Shown here in pieces: positions 26,778 through 36,495 of a stretch of 64,000 bases of DNA (its first letter is position 1; each line of letters starts with the position of its first letter). The stretch spans positions 49,289 to 113,288 of the forward strand of contig JBEKRX010000006.1 in the NCBI GenBank assembly GCA_049518415.1, given 5' to 3'. The DNA comes from CAVQND01 sp049518415. GTDB lineage: Bacteria > Verrucomicrobiota > Verrucomicrobiia > Limisphaerales > UBA8199. Made by a program: the position numbers and the translations under genes. A model generated the notes under the pieces. The model worked only from the letters and a program-made list of their open reading frames with translations. It searched no databases and was not told the DNA's origin.

Positions 26778-27632
26778 CTAACTCTCAGGAGCAACTTGAC
26801 TGACCCGCACTGCGGGAAGTTCCAGGCCCGGAAAGAATTTGGGCGTGCATTCGGGGCAGAGGCCATGGCTAAACTTGGCGTCGGAATGCTCGGTGATGTA
26901 GGTCTCGACCCGTTGCCAGAAGCCTTGGTCGTCGCGGATTTTCTTGCAGGAAGCGCAGATGGGAATCAAGCCGCTCAAGGTTTGGACGCTGGCCAGGGCT
27001 TCGCGCAGTTGGGCAATCAAGAGCTCGCGCTCGGCCTGGGCGCGTTGGCGTTCGGCGATTTCGGTTTCGAGCCGCTCGTTGGTGTGGCGGAGCACGCGGG
27101 TGCGTTCTTGCACCAGGGTTTCCAGGTGGTCCAACTGTCGCTTAGCCTCCTGGTGCAGGCGCCATTTCTCGGTCAAGGCGGCGGCCAACTGCAAGACTTC
27201 GACCGGCTCGAATGGTTTTTTCAAAATGAGGAGGCGATCGGAGCGGCCCAGCCTGGCCATCATCTGCTCCCAGGAATAATCCGAGTAAGCGGTGCAGATC
27301 ACGATTTGGAGGTCTGGCTCGGCCTGCCAGATGCGGGCGGTGGTTTCGATGCCGTCCCAGCCCGGCGGCATGCGCACATCCACAAAGGCCAGGGCATAGG
27401 GACGCCCCCCGCGGAGGGCCTTTTCTGCCAGGTTCAGTCCCTCCTGGCCTTGATAGGCCGAATCGATCTCGAAGGGGAGCCGTTGTGGAGGCGCGGCGGT
27501 GGAATCAAAGAGCACGGCCTCCGCCTCGTCCAGTGCATTGTTCTCGGACTGGGCCGGGCAAAGGATTTTGCGAAAACTATCATGGATCGCGCGGTTATCA
27601 TCAATGACGAGAATGCGGAGGTTGGTTTTCAT
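26778..27632 (-). CDS. Response regulator with coiled coil and CxxC...CxxC tail
   Basis: The protein has 284 residues. A receiver domain (about 1-150, slightly long because of an insertion after the first helix) has DDN near residue 10 and the phospho-acceptor in FVDVRMPPGWDG. A coiled-coil segment (about 165-230) follows. The C-terminal motif is ICASCKKIRDDQGFW...HGLCPEC, in which two CxxC pairs could bind zinc. This tail recurs on regulators and kinases of several phyla; its function is not established. The start at 27632 (MKTNLRILVIDDN) lies 11 bases after the stop of the kinase gene, so the pair is likely one transcript. Confidence 0.88.
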   Translation of the reverse strand: MKTNLRILVIDDNRAIHDSFRKILCPAQSENNALDEAEAVLFDSTAAPPQRLPFEIDSAYQGQEGLNLAEKALRGGRPYALAFVDVRMPPGWDGIETTARIWQAEPDLQIVICTAYSDYSWEQMMARLGRSDRLLILKKPFEPVEVLQLAAALTEKWRLHQEAKRQLDHLETLVQERTRVLRHTNERLETEIAERQRAQAERELLIAQLREALASVQTLSGLIPICASCKKIRDDQGFWQRVETYITEHSDAKFSHGLCPECTPKFFPGLELPAVRVSQVAPES

Positions 27633-27643
27633 GGCCCGGGGTT

Positions 27644-30600
27644 TCAAGGGGTGCCGGCCATGGGCTGGCAAGGGAGTTCGAGGACAAAGGTGGCGCCTTT
27701 GCCCGGGCCGTCGCTGTGGACACTCAAGGCGCCGCCCATTCTTGTGGCGGCCAGGGCCCCATTGTGCAAACCAAAGCCGTGTCCTTGCTTGCGGGTGGTA
27801 AAGCCAAGCTCGAAGATGCGCGTCAGATTCTCTGCCGGGATGCCAATGCCGTTGTCAATGACGGACACCTTCACCCGGTCGTTGCCCAGGGCCTCGGTCC
27901 GCAGGACAAGGCGCTTTTCCAAAGGGGCGGCCCCCTCCAGGGCATACTTGGCATTGCTGATCAGGTTTACCAGGATCTGCAAAACCCCCTGCCTTTCGAC
28001 CGCCACCACCTCTGGCACCCGGGCGTATTGACGGATAACGTGGACCTGGTGGCGCTCCATGCCGGCGGCATTGATGCGCAAGGCGTGTTCTATCAACTCG
28101 GCCAGCGGCTGAAGTTCCGGCACCTCGGAAATTCTCGCATAGCCCTGCTGCAGCGCCACAATGTCCTTGATGTGCTCGATGTTGTCTCGGAGCGCCGCCA
28201 ACTCTTCCAGCATCTCCGTCTGCTCTTTTACCAGCCGGGCCGCCAGGTTCGACAAGTAGTCCGGCAACTGCTTGGCCTTGGGATGGTCGGCGAAAAAGCC
28301 GGGCAAGTTGCCGGCGTGCGCCTGCAGGAGGGCGGCGGCCTTGGCCAGGTTCGGCGCCTTGGAATTGCGGAGTTTATCGGCCATGAGGGAACCGGAGACG
28401 TTGACGCTGCTGAGCACATTGCCGACGTTGTGCAGCACACTGGTGGCCACCTCTGCCATGCCGGCTTGCCGGGCGGCATCCAAGAGTTGGCGCTGCAAGG
28501 GTTTGAGCTCCGCTTCCGCCCGCTTGCGCTGGGTGATGTCCCGCTGGCTGGCGACGAAGTGCGTGACGGCGCCGTTGGAGTGGCGGATGGGAGCAATCAC
28601 CCACTCCATCTCCAAGGGCGTGCCGTCTTTGCGGTAGGCGCTGACTTCGCCGCGGAACACCTCGCCGCGCGCCAGATTTGGGAGCAGGCGGCCGAGGGTC
28701 TTTTGGTCTGAGCCCGGCCCCAGGAGAAACCATGGTGTTTTCCCCAGGACTTCAGCGGCGGTGTAACCTCTCATCTTCGTGAAGGCGGGGTTGACGAAGA
28801 GAATCTTCGAATCCAGCGGGTCCAGTCCCGCCTCCGTGATCACGATGGACTCGGCCGATTGTTCCACGGCGGAGCCGAGCAGCCGCAGCGACTCCTCGGC
28901 GCGCTTGCGCTCGGTAATGTCGCGCGCCGCCGCCAGCACGTGTCTGTGCCCGCCGCACTCCAGCAGGTTCAAACGGACTTCCACCGGAAAGGTGGTTCCA
29001 TCCTTTCGCCGGTGGAGGCCTTCCACGGTCACCTTTTCGCCGCGAGCTACCCTGGCCGTCACGGCGGAGCGGACGGTGGGCGGCACAGCGACCTCAAAGT
29101 CCGACAGCGACAGGTGCAAGAGTTCCTCGCGCGTGTAACCCAGGCTTTCACAGGCCGCCTGGTTGGCGTCCACGAACCGGCCCTCCGGTTCGAGCACGAT
29201 CAGGGCGTCGGCCACCCTTTCGAACAGAGCGCGGAAACGCTCTTCGCTCCGCCGCAGCGACTCCTCGGCGCGCTTGCGCTCGGTAATGTCGTGGAAGAGG
29301 CCCACGTTGCACGGCCTGTCGTCAACGGTGATTCTGAAGGTGTTGATATCCGCATGGAGCACTGAACCGTCTTTCCTGAGACACGGAATGTCCGTCAAAA
29401 GAGTCTTCTCTCCGCGGACTCGCGCTTCGAAGTCCGCTACGGCGCTTTGCAGGGCATCCTTCGGGTGAATGTCCGCCACGCCCATGGTTCGCAATTCATC
29501 CTCGGTATATCCGAGCATTCGGCACAGGGCCGGATTCGCGTATGTAAACGTCTTTGTTTCAATGTCGGCAATCAGGATGCCACCGGCACTTTCGTTAAAA
29601 AGCGCGCGGTATCTGGCCTCCGACTCCTGCAGCGCCTTCGTCGCCCGCTTGCGCTCGGTGGTGTCGCGGAAGAAGCCCACGTTGCACGGCCTGTCGTCAA
29701 CAGTGATTCTGGCCGAGTTGATATCCGCATGGAGCACTGAACCGTCTTTCCTGAGACACGGAATGTCCGTCGCAAGAGTCTTGTCTCCGCGGGCTTGGGC
29801 TTCGAACTCCGCTACGACGCTTTGCAGGGCATCCTTCGGGTGAATGTCCGCCACGCCCATGGTTCGCAATTCATCCTCCGTATATCCGAGCATTCGACAC
29901 AGGGCCGGATTCGCGTATTTAAACGTCTTTGTTTCAATGTCGGCAATCAGGATGCCATCGGGACTTTCGTCAAAGAGTGCGCGGTATTTGGCCTCCGACT
30001 CCCGCAGGGCCTGCTCCGCCCGCTCCGCCCGCTGGCGCTCGAGGACTTCGGCTGAGAGAGCGGCGGTGCGCTGCTGCACCCGCGCCTCCAACTGCTTCTG
30101 GTCCTCGCGCAAGGCCTCCACGGCCCGGGAGCGTTCTGCCAGGGTCTGGCTTAAAGCGCAGCGCCCGCGGCGCAGGCGCTGGATGACGGCCCCACAGGTC
30201 CAAAAGCTCAACCCCAATCCCGCCAGCCCGCCCAGGAGGCTGAGCCGGAGCCGCCGCCACTCGAACTGGGACTGGTGGGCGGCCGCGACCTGGCTGGCCA
30301 GCAGCCCCATCGAGCCGGACACGCCGTCGCTGACGGCGCGTTCCAGGTCCTCGTATTCCCGGCTCGAGAGCACCGCTCGCGCCTCGTCCAGCCGGCCCTG
30401 GCGTGCCAGCGCAAGCGCCCGGTGCTCCGGTTCGGCCGATTCGAGGTTGGCCGTATCTGTCTGGCTCAGACCTCGGGCGATGGCTTCATCGGTTTGCATC
30501 CGCCGGGCGGCCTTGATGGCGGCGTCCAACTCTGGCTCAAACCGGCGGTAGCGTTCCTCCCACGCTCGGTCACCGGTGGCGGCCGCCATGCGGGCGGACA

Positions 30601-30811
30601 TGGTCAACACCTCGTCCAGGTGCAGGATGACGCCGCGCAGTTCGGCAAAGCGCACGCAGCGCTGTTGGGCGGCGATGATGCAGCGGCAGGCGCGCAACTC
30701 GCCCCAGGCCAGCCACACGCAGAAGCTGGCGGTCAGGACCAGCGCCCCGCCCAGCGGCCAGGCCGGGAGGCGGACCTTCGGGCCCAAGACCCGATTCTCT
30801 ATCGCGCTCAT
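27644..30811 (-). CDS. Membrane sensor kinase with four PAS domains, two of them near-identical
   Basis: The protein has 1055 residues. A helix near 18-35, a periplasmic helical domain (about 40-190) and a second helix (about 195-215) precede a coiled coil and four PAS/PAC units. Units 1 and 2 are nearly identical (LFDESPDGILIADIETKTF against LFNESAGGILIADIETKTF, same PAC), a tandem duplication. The kinase core has an unusual H-box, ATSVLHNVGNVLSSV, with Asn after the His, and an HATPase with DNGIGIP and GHGFGLHNGALAA. HN-type H-boxes are a known HisKA variant. The signal is unknown. The next gene encodes a receiver and is probably its partner. Confidence 0.92.
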   Translation of the reverse strand: MSAIENRVLGPKVRLPAWPLGGALVLTASFCVWLAWGELRACRCIIAAQQRCVRFAELRGVILHLDEVLTMSARMAAATGDRAWEERYRRFEPELDAAIKAARRMQTDEAIARGLSQTDTANLESAEPEHRALALARQGRLDEARAVLSSREYEDLERAVSDGVSGSMGLLASQVAAAHQSQFEWRRLRLSLLGGLAGLGLSFWTCGAVIQRLRRGRCALSQTLAERSRAVEALREDQKQLEARVQQRTAALSAEVLERQRAERAEQALRESEAKYRALFDESPDGILIADIETKTFKYANPALCRMLGYTEDELRTMGVADIHPKDALQSVVAEFEAQARGDKTLATDIPCLRKDGSVLHADINSARITVDDRPCNVGFFRDTTERKRATKALQESEARYRALFNESAGGILIADIETKTFTYANPALCRMLGYTEDELRTMGVADIHPKDALQSAVADFEARVRGEKTLLTDIPCLRKDGSVLHADINTFRITVDDRPCNVGLFHDITERKRAEESLRRSEERFRALFERVADALIVLEPEGRFVDANQAACESLGYTREELLHLSLSDFEVAVPPTVRSAVTARVARGEKVTVEGLHRRKDGTTFPVEVRLNLLECGGHRHVLAAARDITERKRAEESLRLLGSAVEQSAESIVITEAGLDPLDSKILFVNPAFTKMRGYTAAEVLGKTPWFLLGPGSDQKTLGRLLPNLARGEVFRGEVSAYRKDGTPLEMEWVIAPIRHSNGAVTHFVASQRDITQRKRAEAELKPLQRQLLDAARQAGMAEVATSVLHNVGNVLSSVNVSGSLMADKLRNSKAPNLAKAAALLQAHAGNLPGFFADHPKAKQLPDYLSNLAARLVKEQTEMLEELAALRDNIEHIKDIVALQQGYARISEVPELQPLAELIEHALRINAAGMERHQVHVIRQYARVPEVVAVERQGVLQILVNLISNAKYALEGAAPLEKRLVLRTEALGNDRVKVSVIDNGIGIPAENLTRIFELGFTTRKQGHGFGLHNGALAATRMGGALSVHSDGPGKGATFVLELPCQPMAGTP

Positions 30812-30872
30812 GCCAAGTTCTCCTTTGCGCTCTGGTTCATCTCATCCCCCCCACCCGGGGGCAAACGAGCGG

Positions 30873-33188
30873 CTATGGCTCATCCAGGCAGTGCCGCACG
30901 GTCTCGATGATCGTGCGGGACGAACACGGTTTTTGGAGGAAGCAGCCTTTGAACCGCCGCGCATAATCCGGCTTCCCGCCGACAACCTCGGCGCTGTAGC
31001 CACTCATGAAGATGACCTTGAGTTGGGGCTTTTGTTCGTGCAACTGCTCGGCCAGCTCGCGGCCAGTGATGCTGTCGGGCATGATGATGTCCGTCAGCAG
31101 CAAGTCGATTTCGGGCGCGTGCGAGCGCCAGATGTCCTGGGCCTCGAGGCCGGAAGCCGCCGGCCAGACGCGGTAACCAAAGATCTCGAGCAGACGTTCG
31201 GTCATCCTGCGCACGGCAAAGTCATCCTCCACCAGCAGGATCGTTTCGCGGCCGCCGGGCAGGTCCGCCTCCACCGAAGGGGCCGCCGCCCCCTGGACCG
31301 GGGGCGGGACGGCGGGGACAAAGAGGTTGAAGGTGGAGCCGGCGCCGAGCTGGCTGGCGACCTCGATCCAGCCCTGGTGCTGCTTGACAATGCCATAAAC
31401 CACGGCCAGACCCAGGCCGGTGCCTTGGCCCGCTTCCTTGGTGGTGAAGAACGGCTCGAAGATGTGCGGCAAGTGCTGCGGGGCGATGCCGGTGCCGGTA
31501 TCGCGCACCGCCAGCCGGACAAATTCCCCCGCGCGCGCTTCCGGGCGGGTGCCTGCCTGGGCCGCGTCGAGGGTGAGCAACTCGGTCGTGATGCTCAGCT
31601 TGCCGCCGTGCGGCATGGCGTCGCGGGCGTTGACCACCAGGTTCAGGAGCACTTGCTCGAGCATGCCGATGTCGGCCTCGACGAAGGGGGAGGGGGTGCT
31701 GTAAGTGCATTGCAGGCGGATGTTCTCGCCGATGATCCGGGCCAGCATCTTGGTGAGATTGGCGATGAGCTCATTGAGGTTGAGCGGCTGGGCTTGCATC
31801 ACCTGCTTGCGGCTGAAGGCCAGGAGCTGGCGGGTGAGGTTGGCGGCGCGTTCGGCCGCCGCCACGATTTGTCTCAGCGAGTCGCACACGGCGTGCGGGA
31901 GCTGCTCGGGCGCCATCAGGGAGATTTCTGCGTTGCCGCGTATCACCACCAGCAGGTTGTTGAAGTCGTGGGCCACGCCGCCGGCCAGTTGGCCGATGGC
32001 CTCCATCTTCTGGGCGTGGCGCAACTGGGCCTGGAGCAAGGCCTCGTGGGAGACGTCGCGTTTGACGGCGACATAGTTGATGATCTGGCCGGTGACGTCG
32101 CGGATGGGGGTGATGCTGACGTCCTCTTCGTAGAGGGCGCCGTCTTTGCGCTGGTTGACCAGGTGGCCGTGCCAGACCTGGCCTTGCAGCAGGGCGCCCC
32201 ACATTCGGGCGTAGAAGGCCCGGTCCTGCTTGCCGCTCTTGAGGAGGCGTGGGTTTTGGCCCAAAGCTTCCTGGCGGCTGTAGCCGGTGACTTTTTCGAA
32301 AGCCGGGTTGACATAGAGAATGGCGCCCTGGACATCGGTGATGACGATGGCCTCGGCGGCCTGCTCGACGGCCGCGGCCAGACGACGCTGGACTTCCTCG
32401 AGGGCCTTGCGCGCGGTGATGTCCTCGGCAATGCCCACCAGGCGCTGGAATTGCCCGGCGGCGTTGCGAATGGGAAACCCGCGGTCGCGGATCCAGCGGA
32501 GCGAGCCGTCGGGCCGCACAATGCGATACTCGATTTCGAATTCCTCCGGCTGAGCGAGCTGTTTTTGCTCCAGATTGGCGAGCACGAACCTCCGGTCGGC
32601 CGGATGCACGGCCTCAAAGAAAGAGCCGGGCTGCGCGTAGAGGCTGGCGGGCGTGCGGCCCCAGACTCGCTCGTAGGCGGGACTGACATAGAGCATCCGG
32701 TTCAACTCCGCGTTGCTCATCCAGAAGACACACTCGATATTCTCCGCCATCTGGCGGAAGCGCTCCTCGCTTTCGCGCAAGGCCGCCTCGGCCCGGTTCT
32801 TGGCGCGCCGCAGTTCAGCCTCGTGCAGGGCCCGCCGCACGGCCGCGGGCAAACGCGTCAGGCGGCCCTTGAGCACATAATCGGTCGCACCCGACTTCAG
32901 GCTCTCCACGGCCCGCTCCTCGCCAATGGTGCCGGAAACAAAGAGGAACGGGACCTCGGGGCGCATTTGGTGGGCGGCGGTCAGGGCCAGGGCGCCGCTA
33001 TAGGAGGGGAGCGTGAAGTCCGAGAGAATCAGTTCAACGCTGGCTTGCTCCAGCGCGCGCTCGAATCCTTTTTGCGTTTCGGCGTAGGTAAATTCGCAAG
33101 CCAGGCCGTCTGCCGCCAGCGCCTCGGCGACCAGTTCCCGATCACGCAGGTTGTCCTCGAGATACAGAATGCGAAGGGGTGTTTGCAT
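30873..33188 (-). CDS. Hybrid histidine kinase: receiver-PAS-PAS-HisKA-HATPase-receiver
   Basis: The protein has 771 residues from the ATG at 33188; a TTG three codons upstream is less likely. The N-terminal receiver (about 5-120) has Asp in LILSDFTLPSYSG. Two PAS/PAC units lie at about 145-400, then HisKA with GGVAHDFNNLLVVI, HATPase with NARDAMPHGG and GTGLGLAVVYGIVKQHQG, and a C-terminal receiver (about 650-765, Asp in LLLTDIIMPDS). AHDFNN is the H-box of the NtrB-like hybrid class. It has no membrane helix. It sits amid other signalling genes on the same strand. Confidence 0.93.
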   Translation of the reverse strand: MQTPLRILYLEDNLRDRELVAEALAADGLACEFTYAETQKGFERALEQASVELILSDFTLPSYSGALALTAAHQMRPEVPFLFVSGTIGEERAVESLKSGATDYVLKGRLTRLPAAVRRALHEAELRRAKNRAEAALRESEERFRQMAENIECVFWMSNAELNRMLYVSPAYERVWGRTPASLYAQPGSFFEAVHPADRRFVLANLEQKQLAQPEEFEIEYRIVRPDGSLRWIRDRGFPIRNAAGQFQRLVGIAEDITARKALEEVQRRLAAAVEQAAEAIVITDVQGAILYVNPAFEKVTGYSRQEALGQNPRLLKSGKQDRAFYARMWGALLQGQVWHGHLVNQRKDGALYEEDVSITPIRDVTGQIINYVAVKRDVSHEALLQAQLRHAQKMEAIGQLAGGVAHDFNNLLVVIRGNAEISLMAPEQLPHAVCDSLRQIVAAAERAANLTRQLLAFSRKQVMQAQPLNLNELIANLTKMLARIIGENIRLQCTYSTPSPFVEADIGMLEQVLLNLVVNARDAMPHGGKLSITTELLTLDAAQAGTRPEARAGEFVRLAVRDTGTGIAPQHLPHIFEPFFTTKEAGQGTGLGLAVVYGIVKQHQGWIEVASQLGAGSTFNLFVPAVPPPVQGAAAPSVEADLPGGRETILLVEDDFAVRRMTERLLEIFGYRVWPAASGLEAQDIWRSHAPEIDLLLTDIIMPDSITGRELAEQLHEQKPQLKVIFMSGYSAEVVGGKPDYARRFKGCFLQKPCSSRTIIETVRHCLDEP

Positions 33189-33430
33189 GCTTATCAACTG
33201 GCTGCTTCAACGTGTTGGCGGAGGCGCATGAGGCGGATCAGCGCCCGTGCAAAAACAAATTCCGATTTTCTCCAACCCGGAGGGTTGGTAGAAAGTAGCC
33301 GGTGGTCGTTCAGGGTAAAGGGGGAACGACCACCGGGAAGGGCGCCCTCTGGCGGTCGCACCCTGGAGGGGTGCCAGAGAATAATGCTGGAATTACGCCT
33401 CGCCTCCGGAACTTGTTTTTGCATGAACCC

Positions 33431-34624
33431 TCAGGAATTGGTTTTCGGCAAAGAGAAATAAAAAGTGGCGCCCCCATCCACCTTGCCTTCGGCCCAGGTG
33501 CGCCCGCCGTGGCGGGCGATAATGCGGCGGACATTGGCTAGGCCGATGCCCGTGCCTTCGAACTCGTCGTCCAAATGCAGCCGCTGGAACACCCCGAAGA
33601 GTTTGTCCGCGTAGGCCATGTCGAAACCGACGCCATTGTCGCGGACGAGAATCACCACTTCCGTGGCCGTCTCCTGGGCGCAGCCGATCTCAATCACCGC
33701 CGGGTCGCGCGGGCGGGTGAATTTGAGGGCGTTGGAAAGGAGGTTGATGAAGACCTGGCGGAGCATGGGCGGATCGGCCTGGACCTGGGGCAGCGGACCT
33801 TTCTGCCAGCGGATGCGCCGGCCTTTGATGTGCGACTCAAGTTGCTCGATAGTTCCCTCGACCACCCGGAGCAAGTCCACCGGCTCTGGCTTCATGCCGG
33901 CCCCGCCCAGGCGGGAGAAAACGAGCAAATCCTCAATCAGCCGGCCCATCTGTTTGGCGGAATCGGCGATTTGCTCCAGGTAGTGCCAGTTCTTCACGGA
34001 GAGGGCAAGGCCGGCGGAGTTGCTGAGCAAGGCGACAAACCCGCTGAGGTGCTGCAAGGGCGCGCGCAGGTCGTGGGAGACTGAAACGGAGAAGGCCTCC
34101 AGTTCCTCGTTGGCGGCTTCCAGTCGCGCGGTGCGCTCGATCACCCTTTGGTCCAATTCCCTGTTATGTCGCTGGATTTCGTTCTCGGCCTGCTGGTGCT
34201 CGCGTTGTCGGAGCTCGGCCGCCAACTGGTGACGTTCGATGGCATAGCGGATGGAGCGGCCCAGCAGCTTGTCGTGGCCCGGCTCCTTGACCAGGTAATC
34301 CTGGGCGCCTGCTTTGAGGGCTCGCACCCCCAGGGCCTCATCACTCAGGCCCGTCAGGACGAGGATCGGCGCCTCGGGAGCGCCGGCGTGCATGGCCGCC
34401 AAGGTTTCCATCCCTTGGCTGTCGGGCAGCCCCAGGTCCAGCAGGATCACGTCAAGGTGGTTGGCCTGGACGGCGCCCAGCGCGGCGCTCAGCGATTCCA
34501 CGCGCGTCAGAACGAACGGCACTCTTAGACTCAGCGCCAGGGCTTCGCGGACCAGCAGCGCATCGGTGGGGCTGTCCTCGACCATCAGAATCTCGAGCGG
34601 GCGCAAGGGGGTCAAGGGGGTCAT
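33431..34624 (-). CDS. Receiver-histidine kinase (receiver-HisKA-HATPase)
   Basis: The protein has 397 residues. The receiver is at about 8-130 (ILMVEDSPTDALL, Asp in VILLDLGLPDSQG, Lys in DYLVKEPG). A coiled coil leads to HisKA with SVSHDLRAPLQHLSGFVALL and an HATPase with NLLSNALKFTRP, DNGVGFDM and GTGIGLANVRRIIARHGG. This is the bacteriophytochrome/cyanobacterial type of short receiver-kinase. ATG 34624 is preferred because the residual C-terminus of the upstream kinase relic ends at 34647; the ATG at 34660 is also possible. Confidence 0.9.
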   Translation of the reverse strand: MTPLTPLRPLEILMVEDSPTDALLVREALALSLRVPFVLTRVESLSAALGAVQANHLDVILLDLGLPDSQGMETLAAMHAGAPEAPILVLTGLSDEALGVRALKAGAQDYLVKEPGHDKLLGRSIRYAIERHQLAAELRQREHQQAENEIQRHNRELDQRVIERTARLEAANEELEAFSVSVSHDLRAPLQHLSGFVALLSNSAGLALSVKNWHYLEQIADSAKQMGRLIEDLLVFSRLGGAGMKPEPVDLLRVVEGTIEQLESHIKGRRIRWQKGPLPQVQADPPMLRQVFINLLSNALKFTRPRDPAVIEIGCAQETATEVVILVRDNGVGFDMAYADKLFGVFQRLHLDDEFEGTGIGLANVRRIIARHGGRTWAEGKVDGGATFYFSLPKTNS

Positions 34625-34646
34625 AGTCCTGGTCAGTTCTGGTGAG

Positions 34647-35418
34647 TTAGCGCGAGTCATAGCCTGTGGGGATGGTGAAATAAAAAACCGAGCCGCGGCC
34701 CGCAGTGTTGCTGGAGCAATTGCACCCAAGCTGCCACCGCCCGGAGCGGTTCCTGGAGGTCGTGCGAGGCCACGTAGGTAAACTGCTCCAGGTCCGCGTT
34801 CGAGCGCGCTAATTCCTCGGCCGTGTGCCGTTGATTCGTCTCGGCGCATTCCTTGTCGGTGAGGTCGGCGCAAATCCCGACCCATTCCCGGACGGAACCG
34901 TCGGCTTTGAGCACCGGCACGCCCCGCCAGGCAAAGTGGCGGTAGGCGCCATCCTGCCGGCGGACCCGGAATTCCATGTCACAAACCGCGCGGGCCGCCA
35001 CCGCCTGCGACCAGGCGGCCGCGGCCCGGTCGCGGTCCTCCGGGTGCAGTGCGCGCGCCCAGCCCCCGCCCTTTACTTCGGCCGCGGTCTGTCCCGTGAA
35101 GGCCCGCCAAGCCGCCGTGTCGCTGGCCTCGCCTTGGGCGTTGGTGGTCCACACCATCTGCCCCGTCGCCACGACCAGCGCGCGGTAGCGTTGCTCACTC
35201 TGGCGCAAGGCTTGTTCTGCCCGCTGGCGGGCGGTGACATCGCGGGCGGCGGCAAACACGCCGAGCACCTCGCCTTTCTCATTGTGCTCGTGTACCTGGA
35301 TCCTCAGTTTTCTGGTTTTGCAGTTCCAGAGGTCAGGCGGTTCGCGCGGCGGGCGGGCCGGGTGGCGGTCAAGGCGTTCCGCAATCGAGGAGCCCGAATC
35401 TGCTGACGCGGGGTTCAT
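34647..35418 (-). pseudogene. Truncated histidine kinase relic (PAS-HisKA, ATPase domain deleted)
   Basis: The open frame 35418-34657 has 253 codons: the end of one PAS/PAC (FAAARDVTARQRAEQ), a full PAS, and HisKA with YVASHDLQEPLRAVAAWVQL. The protein then ends abruptly with PRLGFLFHHPHRL. One frame over, the same bases read GRGSVFYFTIPTG, the usual last residues of a kinase ATPase domain, ending at TAA 34647-34649. The middle of the HATPase domain has therefore been deleted, and the join is out of frame. The N-terminus also starts inside a PAS domain. It cannot be an active kinase. Confidence 0.75.
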
Positions 35419-35838
35419 TTGAGGTGTTCCCTGGTGAGGCACAGGCCCCGTTTGCGGCCTCAATCCCACGGGACCACGCGCCCCGTTCGGCCAGGCCCGG
35501 CGGGGAAATGCCCCGCGCAAGGCGGCACCTCCGCTCGGGGGTGCAAGACCCCTGGTGATAACCAACTTTCTTTGCACAAGCCGTCGCTCGAGACGGTCAG
35601 ACAGGTTCAACAGCTTGTTGACTCAGTGGCGGCGCGCAACGTGCCAACAAGGCCGCAATCGTTACGCAGCGTAAAGGTTCAAACCACCCCTAAGCACAGG
35701 AGTATAACCGGTCCGGGGGCAGAAGACAATACGGTGAATACTGTATTTTGGATTCGGGGGTTTTTTGTAACCAGCGCCGGGCCGGCGCCGAGGGCAGACG
35801 GGCCGCGTGCGCTCCCCGCCGCGACGGCATACTGACGA
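35419..35838. other. Intergenic stretch, 420 bp
   Basis: I see no gene. It is the divergence-free gap between the kinase relic and the next regulator on the same strand. An AT-rich patch near 35730-35770 could hold the promoter of the relic; nothing firmer can be said. Confidence 0.4.
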
Positions 35839-36495
35839 CTAAGGCTCGATCACCTCGAGACGGATCGCGTAACGGACCAGTTCGCTGACCGAGTGGAGAC
35901 GGAGCTTGCGCATCAAGTTGGCCCGGTGGGTTTCCACCGTCTTGACGCTGACGCCCAGGGCCTGCGCGGTCTCTTTATTGCTCCTGCCCCCGGCCACCAG
36001 TTTGAGGACCTGGCGCTCGCGCGCGGTCAGTGCGCTGAGGGTGGCAGGGGGGTGCTCCGCGCCCGGCGGCGAAGCCAGAAACCCCCGCACCATGAGTTCG
36101 GCGACCGGCAAAGTGAAGAAGGGCTGCCGCCGGCTTAAGCTCTCGACGGCCGTCAGGAGGACGGTCGCGGCGTCGGTCTTGAGCACGTAACCATCCGCCC
36201 CGGCGGCCAGGACTTCTCGAATCAGTTGCTCCGAATGGCCCACCGTCAGGACCAACACCCGCGTCCGCGGCAGTTCCTTGCGAATCTGGCGGGTGGCCTC
36301 GAGCCCGTTGAGTTCCGGCAGGCTTAAATCCATCACGACCATATCGGGTTTGAGCTGGCGCGCCAACTCGACCACCTCGCGTCCAGAGGCGGCTTCGCCG
36401 CAGACGATCCAGTCCGGCCGCTGGGCCAGTAATGTTCTGAACCCCTGCCGGACGATTTCATGGTCGTCCGCAATGACGATTCGCAGTTGGCTCAC
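35839..36495 (-). CDS. NarL/FixJ-type response regulator
   Basis: The protein has 218 residues. The receiver (MSQLRIVIADDHEIVRQGF, phospho-acceptor in VVMDLSLPELNG, Lys in GYVLKTDA) and the LuxR helix-turn-helix (LTARERQVLKLVAGGRSNKE) are standard. It is a canonical member, unlike the three exopolysaccharide-locus regulators, which have shorter spacing between domains. It heads the minus-strand signalling block and may be the output of one of the kinases downstream, but no HisKA_3 kinase lies next to it. Confidence 0.93.
   Translation of the reverse strand: MSQLRIVIADDHEIVRQGFRTLLAQRPDWIVCGEAASGREVVELARQLKPDMVVMDLSLPELNGLEATRQIRKELPRTRVLVLTVGHSEQLIREVLAAGADGYVLKTDAATVLLTAVESLSRRQPFFTLPVAELMVRGFLASPPGAEHPPATLSALTARERQVLKLVAGGRSNKETAQALGVSVKTVETHRANLMRKLRLHSVSELVRYAIRLEVIEP

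Noticed and set aside
30576..33461. 961-codon open frame on the plus strand
   Set aside because: It lies wholly antisense to the hybrid kinase and part of the 4-PAS kinase, which have clear domain motifs. Long antisense frames are expected at this GC content, and its sequence shows no family signature.
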